Origin: Bacteroidales bacterium
Lineage (GTDB): Bacteria; Bacteroidota; Bacteroidia; Bacteroidales; P3
Reading direction: 5' to 3'
DNA length: 41,175 bases
NCBI GenBank assembly: GCA_017448905.1
Contig: JAFSKP010000053.1
Span: 1-41,175, forward strand
The notes under the pieces were generated by a model. It did not search any database. It worked only from the letters and a program-made list of their open reading frames with translations, and was not told the DNA's origin. The first letter of the stretch is position 1, and each line of letters opens with the position of its first letter. This document shows positions 32,467 to 41,157 of this stretch, in pieces. A program made the position numbers and the translations under genes.

Positions 32467-34908
32467 ATGAACAACAACTACATCGACGAACTATTCCATG
32501 AAATGGTTGACGGCGACCGCGTGGCATCAGCAATGATCGAGGTCGTGCCAATGTCAGAAAACGGCAATCTGGAAGACTTCCTCTTCGACCTCAACCCCGA
32601 CTGTCCGGACGTCATCCCCATTCTCCCGATGACCGGCAACGTCCTTTTCCCCGGTACAATCACACCCATCAATGTCTCCCGTACCTCGTCGCTCAAGCTG
32701 CTCCATAATGTGGCCGAGAAGAACATCTTCATCGGTGTCGTCACGCAACGTAACGATGTCGCCGACATGCCAGAACGTTCCGACCTCTACGATGTGGGAT
32801 GTCTGGCCCAGGTCGTCAAGGTCATCGAGATGCCCAACAATGAGGTTATCGGAATCCTCCGCGGCTGCAGCACATTCATGCTCGGCGACATAGTCTCCAC
32901 AACACCATTCATAAAAGGACAACGGCTTGCATCATTCACAGCCGACATGATGCCCGACATCACCCGTGAGGAACGCGAATCCATCAAAATCCTTGTCCGC
33001 AAGTATATTGCTTTTCTCAAGTCGTTGAACCCCAATGATATTACTATCAAGACACTCAGGGAGATCCGCGGTCCACGCATGCTTGTCAACTTCATCTGCT
33101 CACACGTCGACATCGACATCTCATTCAAGCAGCAGCTCCTCGAAATGCCTACCTTCAACGAGCGTGTCCTGGCCCTTATCCGCCACATCAAGGACATGGA
33201 GTCAATCGAAGACCTGCGGCATGAGATTCAGGAGAAAACACAGGTCTCCATGGACCGCCAGCAGCGCGAGTATTTCCTCAACCAGCAGATGCACGTCATC
33301 CAGGAGGAACTCGGCGGCGCATCAAACGATGCGGAAATAAGTCACATGCGGGAGCAGGGGCGCAATAAGAAATGGCCTGACGAGGTGTTGCGCCACTTCG
33401 AGGTCGAAATGGACAAACTCCAGCGTACCCCGCAGGCATCGCCAGACTACAGTGTTCAGCTCAACTATTTGAAATTCATGCTTGACCTGCCCTGGGGAGT
33501 CCGTGGAGAGGTCAACTCCGATATCGACAAGGCTCGCCGTCGCCTCGACAGCAACCATTTTGGTCTCGAAAAGGTAAAGGAACGCATCCTCGAAATGATG
33601 GCTGTTCTCAACCTCACAGACCAGCGCAAGTCGCCCGTGCTCTGCCTTGTAGGTGCTCCGGGCACAGGCAAGACCTCGCTTGGCAAGTCGATAGCCAAGG
33701 CTCTCGGACGCGAATATGTTCGTGTGGCTCTCGGCGGCATCCATGACGAGGCTGAAATCCGCGGCCACCGCCGCACCTACGTCGGTGCAATGCCCGGACG
33801 CATCATCAACGGCATGCTGAAGGCCAAGGTCAGCAATCCCGTTTTTGTCCTCGACGAAATCGACAAGGTGCAGGCCAACAATTTCAGCGGCGACCCCATG
33901 GCCGCCCTGCTTGAGGTTCTCGACCCGGAACAGAACATGGCGTTCCACGACAACTACCTCGACGTCGACTACGATCTCTCAGGTGTCCTCTTCATCGCCA
34001 CTGCCAACAGCATCTCATCCATCCATCCGGCTTTGGTCGACCGCATGGAGGTCATCGAGGTACCGGGCTACATTATGGAGGAGAAAATACAGATCGCCAA
34101 GCAATACCTTGCTCCACGTCAGTTGAAGGAAAACGGCTTCAAAAGAGGCGATTTCACTTTCCCTGTAGAGACACTTCGTCACGTCGTCGAGGACTACACT
34201 CGCGAGTCGGGTGTCCGCCAGCTCGAGAAGATGATTGCCAAGCTCATCCGCAACCGTGCCGTCAAGGTGCTGGCTGGTGAAGAATTCAGCAAGAAAATCC
34301 TTCCCTCGGAGCTGAAACCCATCCTCGGTCTTCCCATCCACCAGTCGGAAATACGCGGTCCCGAACCTCTCGTCGCCGTGGTCACCGGACTGGCTTGGAC
34401 CCAGGTGGGCGGCACCATTCTCTTCATCGAGGCCTCTACATCGAAGGGGAAGGGCAACCTCACCATGACTGGCAACCTCGGCGATGTCATGAAGGAGTCG
34501 GCGACCCTCGCCTTCGAGTACATCAAGGCCAATGCGCCCAAGCTTGGCATCAGCCCGGACATCTTCGAGACCCTCAACATCCATATCCATGTACCTGAAG
34601 GTGCCACACCCAAGGATGGCCCGTCGGCAGGCATAACCATGTTCACTGCCATGGTCAGCGCTTTCACCAGACGCAAGGTCCGCGCCGACTATGCCATGAC
34701 TGGTGAGATTACGCTGCGCGGATCTGTGACGCCCGTCGGCGGCATCCGCGAGAAAATCCTCGCTGCCAAGCGCGCAGGCATCACCGACCTTATCCTTTGC
34801 GAAGACAACCGCCGCGATGTCGAGGACATATCGCAGGACTACCTCAAGGGTCTTTCCTTCCACTACATCAAGGAGATGTCCGAAGTCCTGCCATTGGTTC
34901 TAATATGA
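32467..34908 (+). CDS. lon: ATP-dependent protease Lon
   Basis: 813 residues from the ATG at 32467; a GTG at 32446 is in frame but less likely. The Lon substrate-binding N-domain is at about 45-240 ([20 protein letters not shown]). The AAA+ domain has Walker A GAPGTGKT (396-403) and Walker [10 protein letters not shown]. The C-terminal protease domain carries the Ser-Lys dyad: Ser720 in KDGPSAGIT and Lys763 in [11 protein letters not shown]. It degrades misfolded and regulatory proteins in the cytosol as a homohexamer. The N-terminal 40 residues (acidic, [16 protein letters not shown]) are typical for Bacteroidota. No clear promoter box was found in the 130 bp after the rpmE2 terminator. Confidence 0.97.
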   Translation: MNNNYIDELFHEMVDGDRVASAMIEVVPMSENGNLEDFLFDLNPDCPDVIPILPMTGNVLFPGTITPINVSRTSSLKLLHNVAEKNIFIGVVTQRNDVADMPERSDLYDVGCLAQVVKVIEMPNNEVIGILRGCSTFMLGDIVSTTPFIKGQRLASFTADMMPDITREERESIKILVRKYIAFLKSLNPNDITIKTLREIRGPRMLVNFICSHVDIDISFKQQLLEMPTFNERVLALIRHIKDMESIEDLRHEIQEKTQVSMDRQQREYFLNQQMHVIQEELGGASNDAEISHMREQGRNKKWPDEVLRHFEVEMDKLQRTPQASPDYSVQLNYLKFMLDLPWGVRGEVNSDIDKARRRLDSNHFGLEKVKERILEMMAVLNLTDQRKSPVLCLVGAPGTGKTSLGKSIAKALGREYVRVALGGIHDEAEIRGHRRTYVGAMPGRIINGMLKAKVSNPVFVLDEIDKVQANNFSGDPMAALLEVLDPEQNMAFHDNYLDVDYDLSGVLFIATANSISSIHPALVDRMEVIEVPGYIMEEKIQIAKQYLAPRQLKENGFKRGDFTFPVETLRHVVEDYTRESGVRQLEKMIAKLIRNRAVKVLAGEEFSKKILPSELKPILGLPIHQSEIRGPEPLVAVVTGLAWTQVGGTILFIEASTSKGKGNLTMTGNLGDVMKESATLAFEYIKANAPKLGISPDIFETLNIHIHVPEGATPKDGPSAGITMFTAMVSAFTRRKVRADYAMTGEITLRGSVTPVGGIREKILAAKRAGITDLILCEDNRRDVEDISQDYLKGLSFHYIKEMSEVLPLVLI

Positions 34909-35048
34909 TGAAATGCTCTTATAGAAACTCACGCTCCGGAGGCAAAATGGAAGTAATGGGTAAAGTTTAAAGATTTATGTTTACAGTTTATCTGTTATCT
35001 CACGCTTATTATCAGTAAGATAACAATGATTACTGTTACAAATCTTTT

Positions 35049-35995
35049 TTAAACGCAACTCAATGAGGAAAATACATCTATTTCAACCCCGTCTGGATCG
35101 GCCAGTATCATTTTTTTCAAGAGCATAGATATTCGGTGATATGCTTGGACACATGTTGCACCTCGGGTCGACGGAGATAAACAGACCTGACAGGTGGCTG
35201 TTGTCGTAGGGTCCGCCGACGGTACAAGCTCCGGTGGAGTTTGTGGATCTGAATCGAGCATGGCAGCCTTGTCCTTCTTCATCACCGAAAAACGGCACTG
35301 GTGCCGTTGCCGTAGTCCACACGGCTGTGCTGGCCGAAGTTGTTGTAGGTGATGCCGGTCACATAGTCGTGGTACTCCGCCCCCTTGTCGCCCGCCATGG
35401 TGGCGAGGTCGCCGTCCCAGGTGTCGTAGCCATAGCTTAAGGTCTCGCTGTCGGGGTAGGTCGTCGAGAGCATGCGTCCCCAGCTGTCGTACTCGTACTC
35501 CGTGGTGAAGGTGTAGGTGAAGCCCGAGTATGGCATGCCGAGGGTGCGGGTCTCCCTCGCAATGTTGCCCAGCGCGTCGTATTCCAGATGCCGCATGCCG
35601 CTGCCGTCGCGTACCGTGTCCACCCGGCCGGCGCTATCGTAATGGTACTGCACGCCGTTCTCCGGAAACCTGGAGTAGCGCTTCGCCACGGGACGCATGA
35701 AGTCATACCCGTATGAGACCGTCTCACCTGCGGCGCTGGTCTGCGCGAGGAGATTTCCGGCGGGATCGTAGGCGTTCTGCGTCTCCGCCGCGTCGGGGTG
35801 CGAGCGGTAGGTCATGCGGCCGAGCATGTCGTAGGCGTATGTTGTCTGGAACCCCTCGGGGTCGGTGGAGGCGAGCAGCTGTCCAAGGGCGTCGTACACG
35901 AACTGTGTCGTGCCGCCGAGGGCGTCGGTGACGGAGACTGTCCGCCTGTGGGCGTCGGAGATGAGGTTCCGCTCGTATTTGACTGTGTTTATCAT
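35049..35995 (-). pseudogene. RHS/YD-repeat protein fragment, decayed
   Basis: The main open stretch (35282-35995, 237 residues) has many YD repeats: VYDALGQLLASTDPEG, YAYDMLGRMTYRSHPDA, YHYDSAGRVDTVRDG, LEYDALGNIARET, YGYDTWDGDLAT and ITYNNFGQHSRVDYGNGT. It lacks the signal peptide and N-terminal half. After YGNGTSAVFR a stop ends the frame, and the conserved core end continues only in pieces, in different frames: NMCPSISPNIY and then ADPDGVEID, the usual RHS DPDG motif. So it is a fragment with frameshifts and deletions. Base composition is visibly G+C-richer than its flanks. A weak match to the palindromic element (35225-35243) lies between the pieces. Probably displaced tip or core DNA of an RHS toxin locus. 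Confidence 0.8.
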
Positions 35996-36457
35996 TGCTA
36001 GGGGTAATCTTTCAGCATTCCTGACACCAGCCTCATTTTTGTCTTTGGTATCATGATAACGGATTGCAAATCCTTATAGTACGCAGTTCTGGATTGCAAA
36101 TCCGAAACAACAAATCTCGGAACATCCGGCACGACTGGTTCCTGTATTGTGACAAGTACCAAACTCTCGTTCCTTCACAAATGAGTAACACAATATATCA
36201 CATTGCTGTTTACAGTATCAATATATAGTCTTTTTACATCTTCGTCCGAAAATAGTGTTCGGTAATAACCACTAGTATTGTTCAAATAAACCTAAAATCC
36301 GCAAACCAATTTAAGAATTGTATCGAAAAAAAAATGTAATGGCAAAGTTTGTTAATTTATTATAATTTGTATCTGAAAATCAATAATATCTGTATTTTTA
36401 CACACAATCTCCCCCTCCCCATAAGGGGGTCGGCGGGGATTCCGTAAGAGACTTCAC
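35996..36457. other. AT-rich gap without gene
   Basis: About 460 bp with no coding region that I can support. It holds two copies of GGATTGCAAATCC (36061-36073 and 36091-36103, 30 bp apart), each with GGATT/AATCC arms. A G/C-rich short stretch (CCCCCTCCCC, 36411-36420) lies near the IS1380 remnant end. Otherwise nothing recognisable. Confidence 0.7.
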
Positions 36458-37550
36458 CTACACCTGAAGACGCAGGTAGGCTTCATTGTTGGTGTACAGC
36501 CTAAGCATCTTCCTTGCACCGCATTTCACCCACTTGAACGGGACGGAGACAAACGAGAAGACGAAGCGCTTCACACGTGATGTGGCCTTGAGGCCGAAAG
36601 CCGCACCAGCGACAAGGCCGAGAAAATACCGGTAGAAGTTGTGTATGAAGGCTGTGAGTATCGGCCGTCAAGGATGTTGGTCTGCCCGTCGCAGAGTGTC
36701 CGCTGCACCACAAGGCTGTACCCCTTTTCGGGGAAAAAGGACTCGAACGGGAGTCTTGCTAGCCAGCACTTCTGGTAGTTTATCTCGGCCTGTTCCCACT
36801 CTTCCTCAGGTATGGCGTGTATGCGGTCGCGGAGTGTGCCGCACATCATCGCCCTGATATAAAACGTCTTGCAGTGGCGGCTGACGACATCCACTATGTC
36901 GCTCGCATATGAGCCGCAGTCCATGCGCGCCTTGCCGAACTTCACGCCCCTCGACTCCGCCGCCTCAAACGCGCGGCGCAGGGTCTCGGCCTGCCCGAGC
37001 TTGACGTTGGCATTGCCGTCCCGCCCCTCGATGTAGAAAGGCATGCCGTCAACCTGGGCGATGCCGGGGAAATAGCCGAAGGCCTTCTTGTAGGAGTACT
37101 TCGAGTCTTGTTTTTCGGCAGGTATGAACTGGTTCGCTCCACGTTGGTCGCGGGCCACAGCAGTCATAGTCGAACGTGTGTCCGCCGCCGACCTTGACCT
37201 GACCGCATTTCAGAAGCCCGTCGATGAGCAGCTTGTCCAGCCTCCCGTTGATGTTGAACTTGTAGGATTTCCCTTCGGCGGTGTCCACGAAGGTGTCCTC
37301 CGAGGACTGGTCGGACAGCATTTTCAGTATCGTGTCCGGACTGCACATCTCGTATCCCTGTGTTTTTTCGGAAAATTGGGCTGAAAGACGCTTCGTATCC
37401 TCTATCCGTGACCTTCCCGTAAAGTATATCGACATCAAAGCCTCCGTAATACTGGAGTAACTGTATCTTGCGAAAATACTTCTGATACCCAGTGTGTTAT
37501 CAATGATATTCGACAGTCCCGACTTGCGGAAATGGTCTATGCAGAAAAAA
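36458..37550 (-). pseudogene. IS1380-family transposase remnant
   Basis: Three pieces in different frames follow the order of IS1380 transposases. Piece 1 (about 37550-37165): FRKSGLSNIIDNTLGIRSIF, YSSITEALMSIYFTGRSRIED, LDKLLIDGLLKCGQ, HTFDYD. Piece 2, frameshifted (about 37150-36670): NQFIPAEKQDSKYSYKKAFG, YFPGIAQVDG, RMDCGSYASDIVDVVSRHCK. Piece 3 (about 36660-36458): AFIHNFYRYFLGLVAGAAFG, RFVFSFVSVPFKWVKCGARK, ending LRLQV. The catalytic DDE region between pieces 2 and 3 is largely deleted and the N-terminus is missing. The element is therefore inactive. Its flanks (RHS fragment and TA-like module) fit a recombination hotspot. Confidence 0.85.
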
Positions 37551-37587
37551 AACCGCCGAAATTGTGTATGGAATCGTTTTTTATTTG

Positions 37588-37595
37588 TACCTTTG
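37588..37595 (+). promoter_or_regulatory. Candidate -7 box of the DUF3791-DUF3990 module
   Basis: TACCTTTG (followed by CA) fits the Bacteroidota TAnnTTTG box and precedes the module by about 140 bp. No -33 box at the ideal spacing. A minus-strand TACTTTTG (37625-37632) faces the IS1380 remnant. Confidence 0.4.
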
Positions 37596-37651
37596 CACCC
37601 ATAATTGTAATATTTAATGCAGTACAAAAGTACAAACAATTATGAAAACCG

Positions 37652-37689
37652 GCATCAGATTGCTTGAAAAGTTTTCAACAATCTGATGC
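37652..37689 (+). promoter_or_regulatory. Strong 38-nt hairpin in the leader of the DUF3791 module
   Basis: GCATCAGATTG (37652-37662) pairs with CAATCTGATGC (37679-37689), and inside it TTGAAAA pairs with TTTTCAA, with only one bulged C and a single central G. It lies between the -7 box and the ATG at 37736. It could be an operator, a leader hairpin or the end of a mobile element. Confidence 0.65.
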
Positions 37690-37735
37690 TCATTTTGTTA
37701 ATATCGCATTTGCGGAATTTAGGAAGAAAAAGAAT

Positions 37736-37954
37736 ATGACTGACCCGAAACAATTAGCAAAACTGGAGTTTGCCTCCTTCTGCATCGAACAGTACAAGGT
37801 GGCGACAAACCGTCATGGACGCGACGTGGAGCAGATGTTCCAACAGAGAGGTGTCATCGCCTTTCTGCTGGAGCATTACGAGGTGTTGCACACACAAGGA
37901 GAACAGGCCATACTGAACGAGATTGACGAATACCTAAAACACCATCAAGCATGA
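37736..37954 (+). CDS. DUF3791-like small protein, module gene 1
   Basis: 72 residues from the ATG at 37736 (a TTG at 37664 would add the hairpin region and is not supported). The sequence MTDPKQLAKLEFASFCIEQYKV, then FQQRGVIAFLLEHYEVLHTQG and ILNEIDEYL, is the DUF3791 pattern: a small helical protein usually encoded beside a DUF3990 gene. It overlaps the next gene by ATGA (37951-37954). I take it as an antitoxin-like or accessory partner; the function is not established to my knowledge. Confidence 0.8.
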   Translation: MTDPKQLAKLEFASFCIEQYKVATNRHGRDVEQMFQQRGVIAFLLEHYEVLHTQGEQAILNEIDEYLKHHQA

Positions 37955-38430
37955 CACTCTATCACGGAAGCCTCGAAATAGTGGAACTGCCACAGATACT
38001 TGAAGCTAACCGCCCGTTGGACTTCGGCACTGGATTCTATACTACCACCAGTCTCCAGCAAGCCCGCCGTTGGGTAAGACTGCGTATGGAGCAGAACAAT
38101 GCCTCGGTGGGTTATATCAACCAATACGAGTACACGCCGCAAAAGGGGTTGCACACGCGTCTGTTCCGCTCGGCAAACGAGGCTTGGGTTGATTTCGTCC
38201 ACGCCAACCGCACGGTGCAAGACTATAACCACCACTATGACATTGTGACTGGTCCTGTGGCCAACGACAATGTCTATCTCAGTTTCAACCTTTACGAGTC
38301 GGGTATCATCAGCAAGCGCGAACTTATCCGTCGACTGAAAACATACAAATTGGTAGACCAACTGCTGTTCCACACAGAAAGGTCGTTAGAGACACTCAAA
38401 TTCACAGGCAATAAGGAGGTGAAACTATGA
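37951..38430 (+). CDS. DUF3990 protein, ADP-ribosyltransferase-like (putative toxin)
   Basis: 159 residues. It begins MTLYHGSLEIV and has RPLDFGTGFYTTTSLQQARRW near 25-45, then LFRSANEAWVDFVHANR and DIVTGPVANDNVYLSF. YHGS and FGTGFYTT resemble the first two motifs of the ADP-ribosyltransferase fold, into which DUF3990 is placed as far as I recall. A catalytic Glu may lie in SANEAW or later; I cannot fix it. The gene is locked between two small genes by ATGA overlaps on both sides, the classic toxin-antitoxin design. Modification of a target by ADP-ribose is inference. Confidence 0.8.
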   Translation: MTLYHGSLEIVELPQILEANRPLDFGTGFYTTTSLQQARRWVRLRMEQNNASVGYINQYEYTPQKGLHTRLFRSANEAWVDFVHANRTVQDYNHHYDIVTGPVANDNVYLSFNLYESGIISKRELIRRLKTYKLVDQLLFHTERSLETLKFTGNKEVKL

Positions 38431-38654
38431 ACCAGCCAAAGATTACCCAGGAGAACGTACACCTGCTGTTGCCCAACAAGGTGGCGCAACTGGCCGACCG
38501 CCTAATACAGAACGGCATCGTTGCCGATATGCCCGCGGCCTTGAATATGGTGTACTCATCGCCAGTATATGCCAACATGGAACGCGAAAACACCAAATAT
38601 TGGTGGTTGGGAACAAACGCCCTGTTCCTTAACCTCACTTCCAGTCACGCATAA
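38427..38654 (+). CDS. DUF3791-type small protein, module gene 3
   Basis: 75 residues: MNQPKITQENVHLLLPNKVAQ, DMPAALNMVYSSPVYANMERENTKYWWLG, LFLNL. The NMVYSSPVYANMERENTKYW segment resembles the short DUF3791-like partners seen behind DUF3990 genes. It overlaps the DUF3990 stop by ATGA (38427-38430). Neutralising or guiding the putative transferase is the likely role, by position only. Confidence 0.75.
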   Translation: MNQPKITQENVHLLLPNKVAQLADRLIQNGIVADMPAALNMVYSSPVYANMERENTKYWWLGTNALFLNLTSSHA

Positions 38655-38773
38655 GTAAAACCTTGCAAAGATGCGAGGTGAAAACTAAAGAAAGGAATTT
38701 AACACAAAAAGAAAAACATAAAGAAACAGTAAAGAAAACATAAGTATAACATCGCGTTTGCTATTTGTTCCGA

Positions 38774-38915
38774 CCAGTATGAGACGTAGGAAATCTTAAA
38801 CAAAGAAGGAAGACAAAGTGCAAATGCTTGCCGACAGGCGAGCATTTTGTCTATCCTTCAAGGTACTTTCCTACGACCGCATACTGGAGACGAAATCGCT
38901 CGCCTCCTTTTTTTT
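38774..38915 (+). ncRNA. Long imperfect hairpin with alternative terminator (possible attenuator RNA)
   Basis: CCAGTATG (38774-38781) pairs with CATACTGG (38880-38887), CGTAGGAAA (38785-38793) with TTTCCTACG (38867-38875), and AAATGCTTGCC (38822-38832) with GGCGAGCATTT (38837-38847). The whole is a 114-nt foldback. Its inner arm AGGCGAGC (38836-38843) can instead pair with GCTCGCCT (38898-38905), which is followed by eight T (38908-38915), an intrinsic-terminator layout. It lies in a 316-bp gap, 55 bp before the acyltransferase gene. No known RNA family recognised. Confidence 0.5.
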
Positions 38916-38970
38916 GTGGTCGTTGGAATATGAGGGATAGGTAGCATTGCGCTAAAAAACAAGTAGCATT

Positions 38971-40743
38971 ATGCAACAACAACAAATGAAAGGGCGCGTC
39001 GCCTATCTCGACGTATTGAAGGCATTTGCCATTATTGCCGTGGTTCTATACCACAGCGGATTTCTCACTTACGGGTATCTTGGCGTTGACTTGTTTTTAG
39101 TCATTGGAGGATACTTGATTACGCATAGTCTAATGAAACGTGTCTTTGGAGAGGGGAAGAGTGGCTATTGGAGGTTCGAATTCAGTAGGGTTGCGCGTTT
39201 ACTACCTCCATTGCTGGCGGCAGGCGTTTTTTGCATGATACTGGGCTTCTTCACCATGCTGCCAGACGATTATGAGAACTTGGCAGAATCGGTGGTGGCC
39301 ACTAATGGATTTGTCAATAACATCCTTGCAGCAATTACAACACGAAACTATTGGGATGTTGTAAACGAGTACAAGCCTCTAATGCACACATGGTATGTTG
39401 GAATATTGATGCAGTTCTATATTATCTATCCATTACTATTCTATGTGGCAAAACTTGACAAGCACAACCCTCGTCGTACTCTGATAACAATCATTGCATC
39501 GCTATCGGTTATTTCACTTTTTGTGTTTTTTGGTACAGCTAATGCTGCCCAGCGCTTTTATTATTTGCCCTCAAGGTTCTTTGAGTTTGCCGTTGGAGGA
39601 ATTATCGCATTGGCTCACAAGCCATCCGAGGATAGACCGTTCCACACCCCATTTGTGTACGGATGTTATGTCCTGTTACTTGCCCTTTTTGTTGTGAATA
39701 AGGAATTCATTCCCGACAACATAAGGCTTGTTGCTGTTGTTGCAATATCTGGCGTATTAATAATGTCGGGCAACATTCTAAACAACAAGGTAACAGGTAA
39801 TAATTTGATTGCGAAAATTGGTGTGGCAAGTTACAGCATTTTCGTGTGGCATCAAGTCCTGTTGGCTTTCTACCGTTATGTCTTAACTAGCCATTTTACC
39901 ATTGGGACATATGTTCTTTATATCTTCGCAACTGGTGTTATGGCATGGCTGTCGTATCGTTTAATTGAGCAGCCAACGACAGCAGCATTGCAGGATGCAA
40001 AACGTCGTCGGGTGTTTTGGGCATTGGTTGCTTCTGCCTTTCTTGTATTAACTTCATTCGCGGCTTACATCTATATGGCTGCGGGTGTTGTACGTGACAT
40101 TCCCGAACTGTACGTATCAACAGAAAATCGACACCGCAATATGCATGCAGAATATTGTGACCGTGGATTCCAATACGACAAACCATTCGAGACAGAAAAA
40201 CCTCACTGGTTCGTTATTGGAAATAGTTTTGGACGAGATTTTGTAAATACAATCGTAGAGTCTCCTATTGCCGACAAGGTAGAGGTTTCCTACACTGACA
40301 ACTACAAGAAACCAGAGAATGCTGAACGCTTTGCAAAAGCAAATCGAGTGTTTATTTCCACATTGGGTTTAAATGAGAACCTCGTTACGGAAATAGAAGT
40401 GTTATGTCTTGCCAACGGCTTATCACCTGAGAATCTTGTCATTGTTGGTGAGAAAAACTTTGGCGAGTCAAATGGACAGATATATGCAAAACGTCATCAA
40501 ACTGGCTATTTCGAGCAATACATCCCTGTTGAGGACGAAGAACGTTACATAAAAAAGAACCAACACTTCCGTGAATTATACGGAGACCGCTTCCTTGACA
40601 TGATGGCATTAGTGAGTAATGACAGAGGAGAGGTGCGAGTATTTAGTCCCGACCATCATTTCATTAGTGCCGATAATAGACATTTTAGCAGAGGAGGAGC
40701 GATATATTTTGGCCAACTGATAGATTGGAGCAGATGGTTGTAG
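38971..40743 (+). CDS. OafA-like acyltransferase 3 with C-terminal SGNH domain
   Basis: 590 residues; Met6 is an alternative start. The membrane acyltransferase-3 domain (about 8-370) starts RVAYLDVLKAFAIIAVVLYHSGF, with the conserved His, then YLGVDLFLVIGGYLIT and FSRVARLLPP. LMHTWYVGILMQFYIIYPLLF and many hydrophobic helices follow. The periplasmic SGNH-like part (about 400-590) has FVIGNSFGRDFVNT as block I and ISADNRHFSRGGAIYF, with a DxxH-type catalytic pair, as block V. Such OafA/YrhL enzymes O-acetylate LPS O-antigen or other surface sugars, and often change phage or antibody recognition. The gene is visibly more A+T-rich than the core genes, which suggests transfer. An attenuator-like RNA precedes it. 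Confidence 0.88.
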   Translation: MQQQQMKGRVAYLDVLKAFAIIAVVLYHSGFLTYGYLGVDLFLVIGGYLITHSLMKRVFGEGKSGYWRFEFSRVARLLPPLLAAGVFCMILGFFTMLPDDYENLAESVVATNGFVNNILAAITTRNYWDVVNEYKPLMHTWYVGILMQFYIIYPLLFYVAKLDKHNPRRTLITIIASLSVISLFVFFGTANAAQRFYYLPSRFFEFAVGGIIALAHKPSEDRPFHTPFVYGCYVLLLALFVVNKEFIPDNIRLVAVVAISGVLIMSGNILNNKVTGNNLIAKIGVASYSIFVWHQVLLAFYRYVLTSHFTIGTYVLYIFATGVMAWLSYRLIEQPTTAALQDAKRRRVFWALVASAFLVLTSFAAYIYMAAGVVRDIPELYVSTENRHRNMHAEYCDRGFQYDKPFETEKPHWFVIGNSFGRDFVNTIVESPIADKVEVSYTDNYKKPENAERFAKANRVFISTLGLNENLVTEIEVLCLANGLSPENLVIVGEKNFGESNGQIYAKRHQTGYFEQYIPVEDEERYIKKNQHFRELYGDRFLDMMALVSNDRGEVRVFSPDHHFISADNRHFSRGGAIYFGQLIDWSRWL

Positions 40744-40819
40744 CCAGATGCGCGACCGCGTGGAGCGCATCATGAAGGAATGAGCAGAACTTCCGGTGGA
40801 CGTTCTGCCCTGCGACTGT

Positions 40820-40863
40820 GAAGGAACTGCCAGTGGCCGTTCCGATAGCGAAGTGGAGAACAT
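40820..40863 (+). repeat. Palindromic element copy B in nifJ fragment
   Basis: A 21-nt hairpin (40823-40843; outer arms GGAAC/GTTCC, core GCCAgTGGC) is followed by CGATAGCGAAG (40843-40853) and TGGAGAA. The 11-mer matches copy A on its reverse strand. Confidence 0.6.
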
Positions 40864-40978
40864 TAGCGCCGAGATCAAGGCCCTCTTCCAGGAGTGGATC
40901 GACAACCGCGAGTGCACCCTCAAGACCAAGGAAATTGCCGACAAGCTCATCCCGCTGATGGAAGCCTGCGGCTCTTTG

Positions 40979-41044
40979 TTCTCCGCTAGCGCTATCGAAG
41001 TCCAAGCTCCACTGGAGCTTAGATCCTACTGGCTCTTCTTCACA
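40979..41044 (-). repeat. Palindromic element copy C in nifJ fragment
   Basis: AAGCTCCA-c-TGGAGCTT (41004-41020) is a perfect inverted repeat with the same CCACTGG centre as copy A. GCTATCGAAG (40991-41000) precedes it, and the 16-mer CTGGCTCTTCTTCACA (41029-41044) is identical to copy A. It breaks the nifJ frame. Confidence 0.6.
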
Positions 41045-41088
41045 TCTGCAAGCAGCTCCTCGCCCTGAAGAGCTACATCGTCAAGAAG

Positions 41089-41157
41089 GGAGCTGCGGAA
41101 GACGAGCGGAGAGCAAGCTCGCTTGCTTCCCCGAGTTGTAGCAGCGTAGTCGAAGAC
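41089..41157 (+). repeat. 69-bp in-frame insert (element-like copy D) in nifJ fragment
   Basis: It sits exactly between the codons for VKK and SQWIFG. It holds AGCAAGC-tc-GCTTGCT (41112-41127) and CGAAGA (41151-41156), which can pair with TCTTCG beyond the insert. It resembles the others only partly (GAGCGGAGAG). Confidence 0.45.

Noticed and set aside
38774..38887. A retron msr-msd RNA
   Set aside because: The long hairpin is suggestive, but no reverse transcriptase gene is adjacent.
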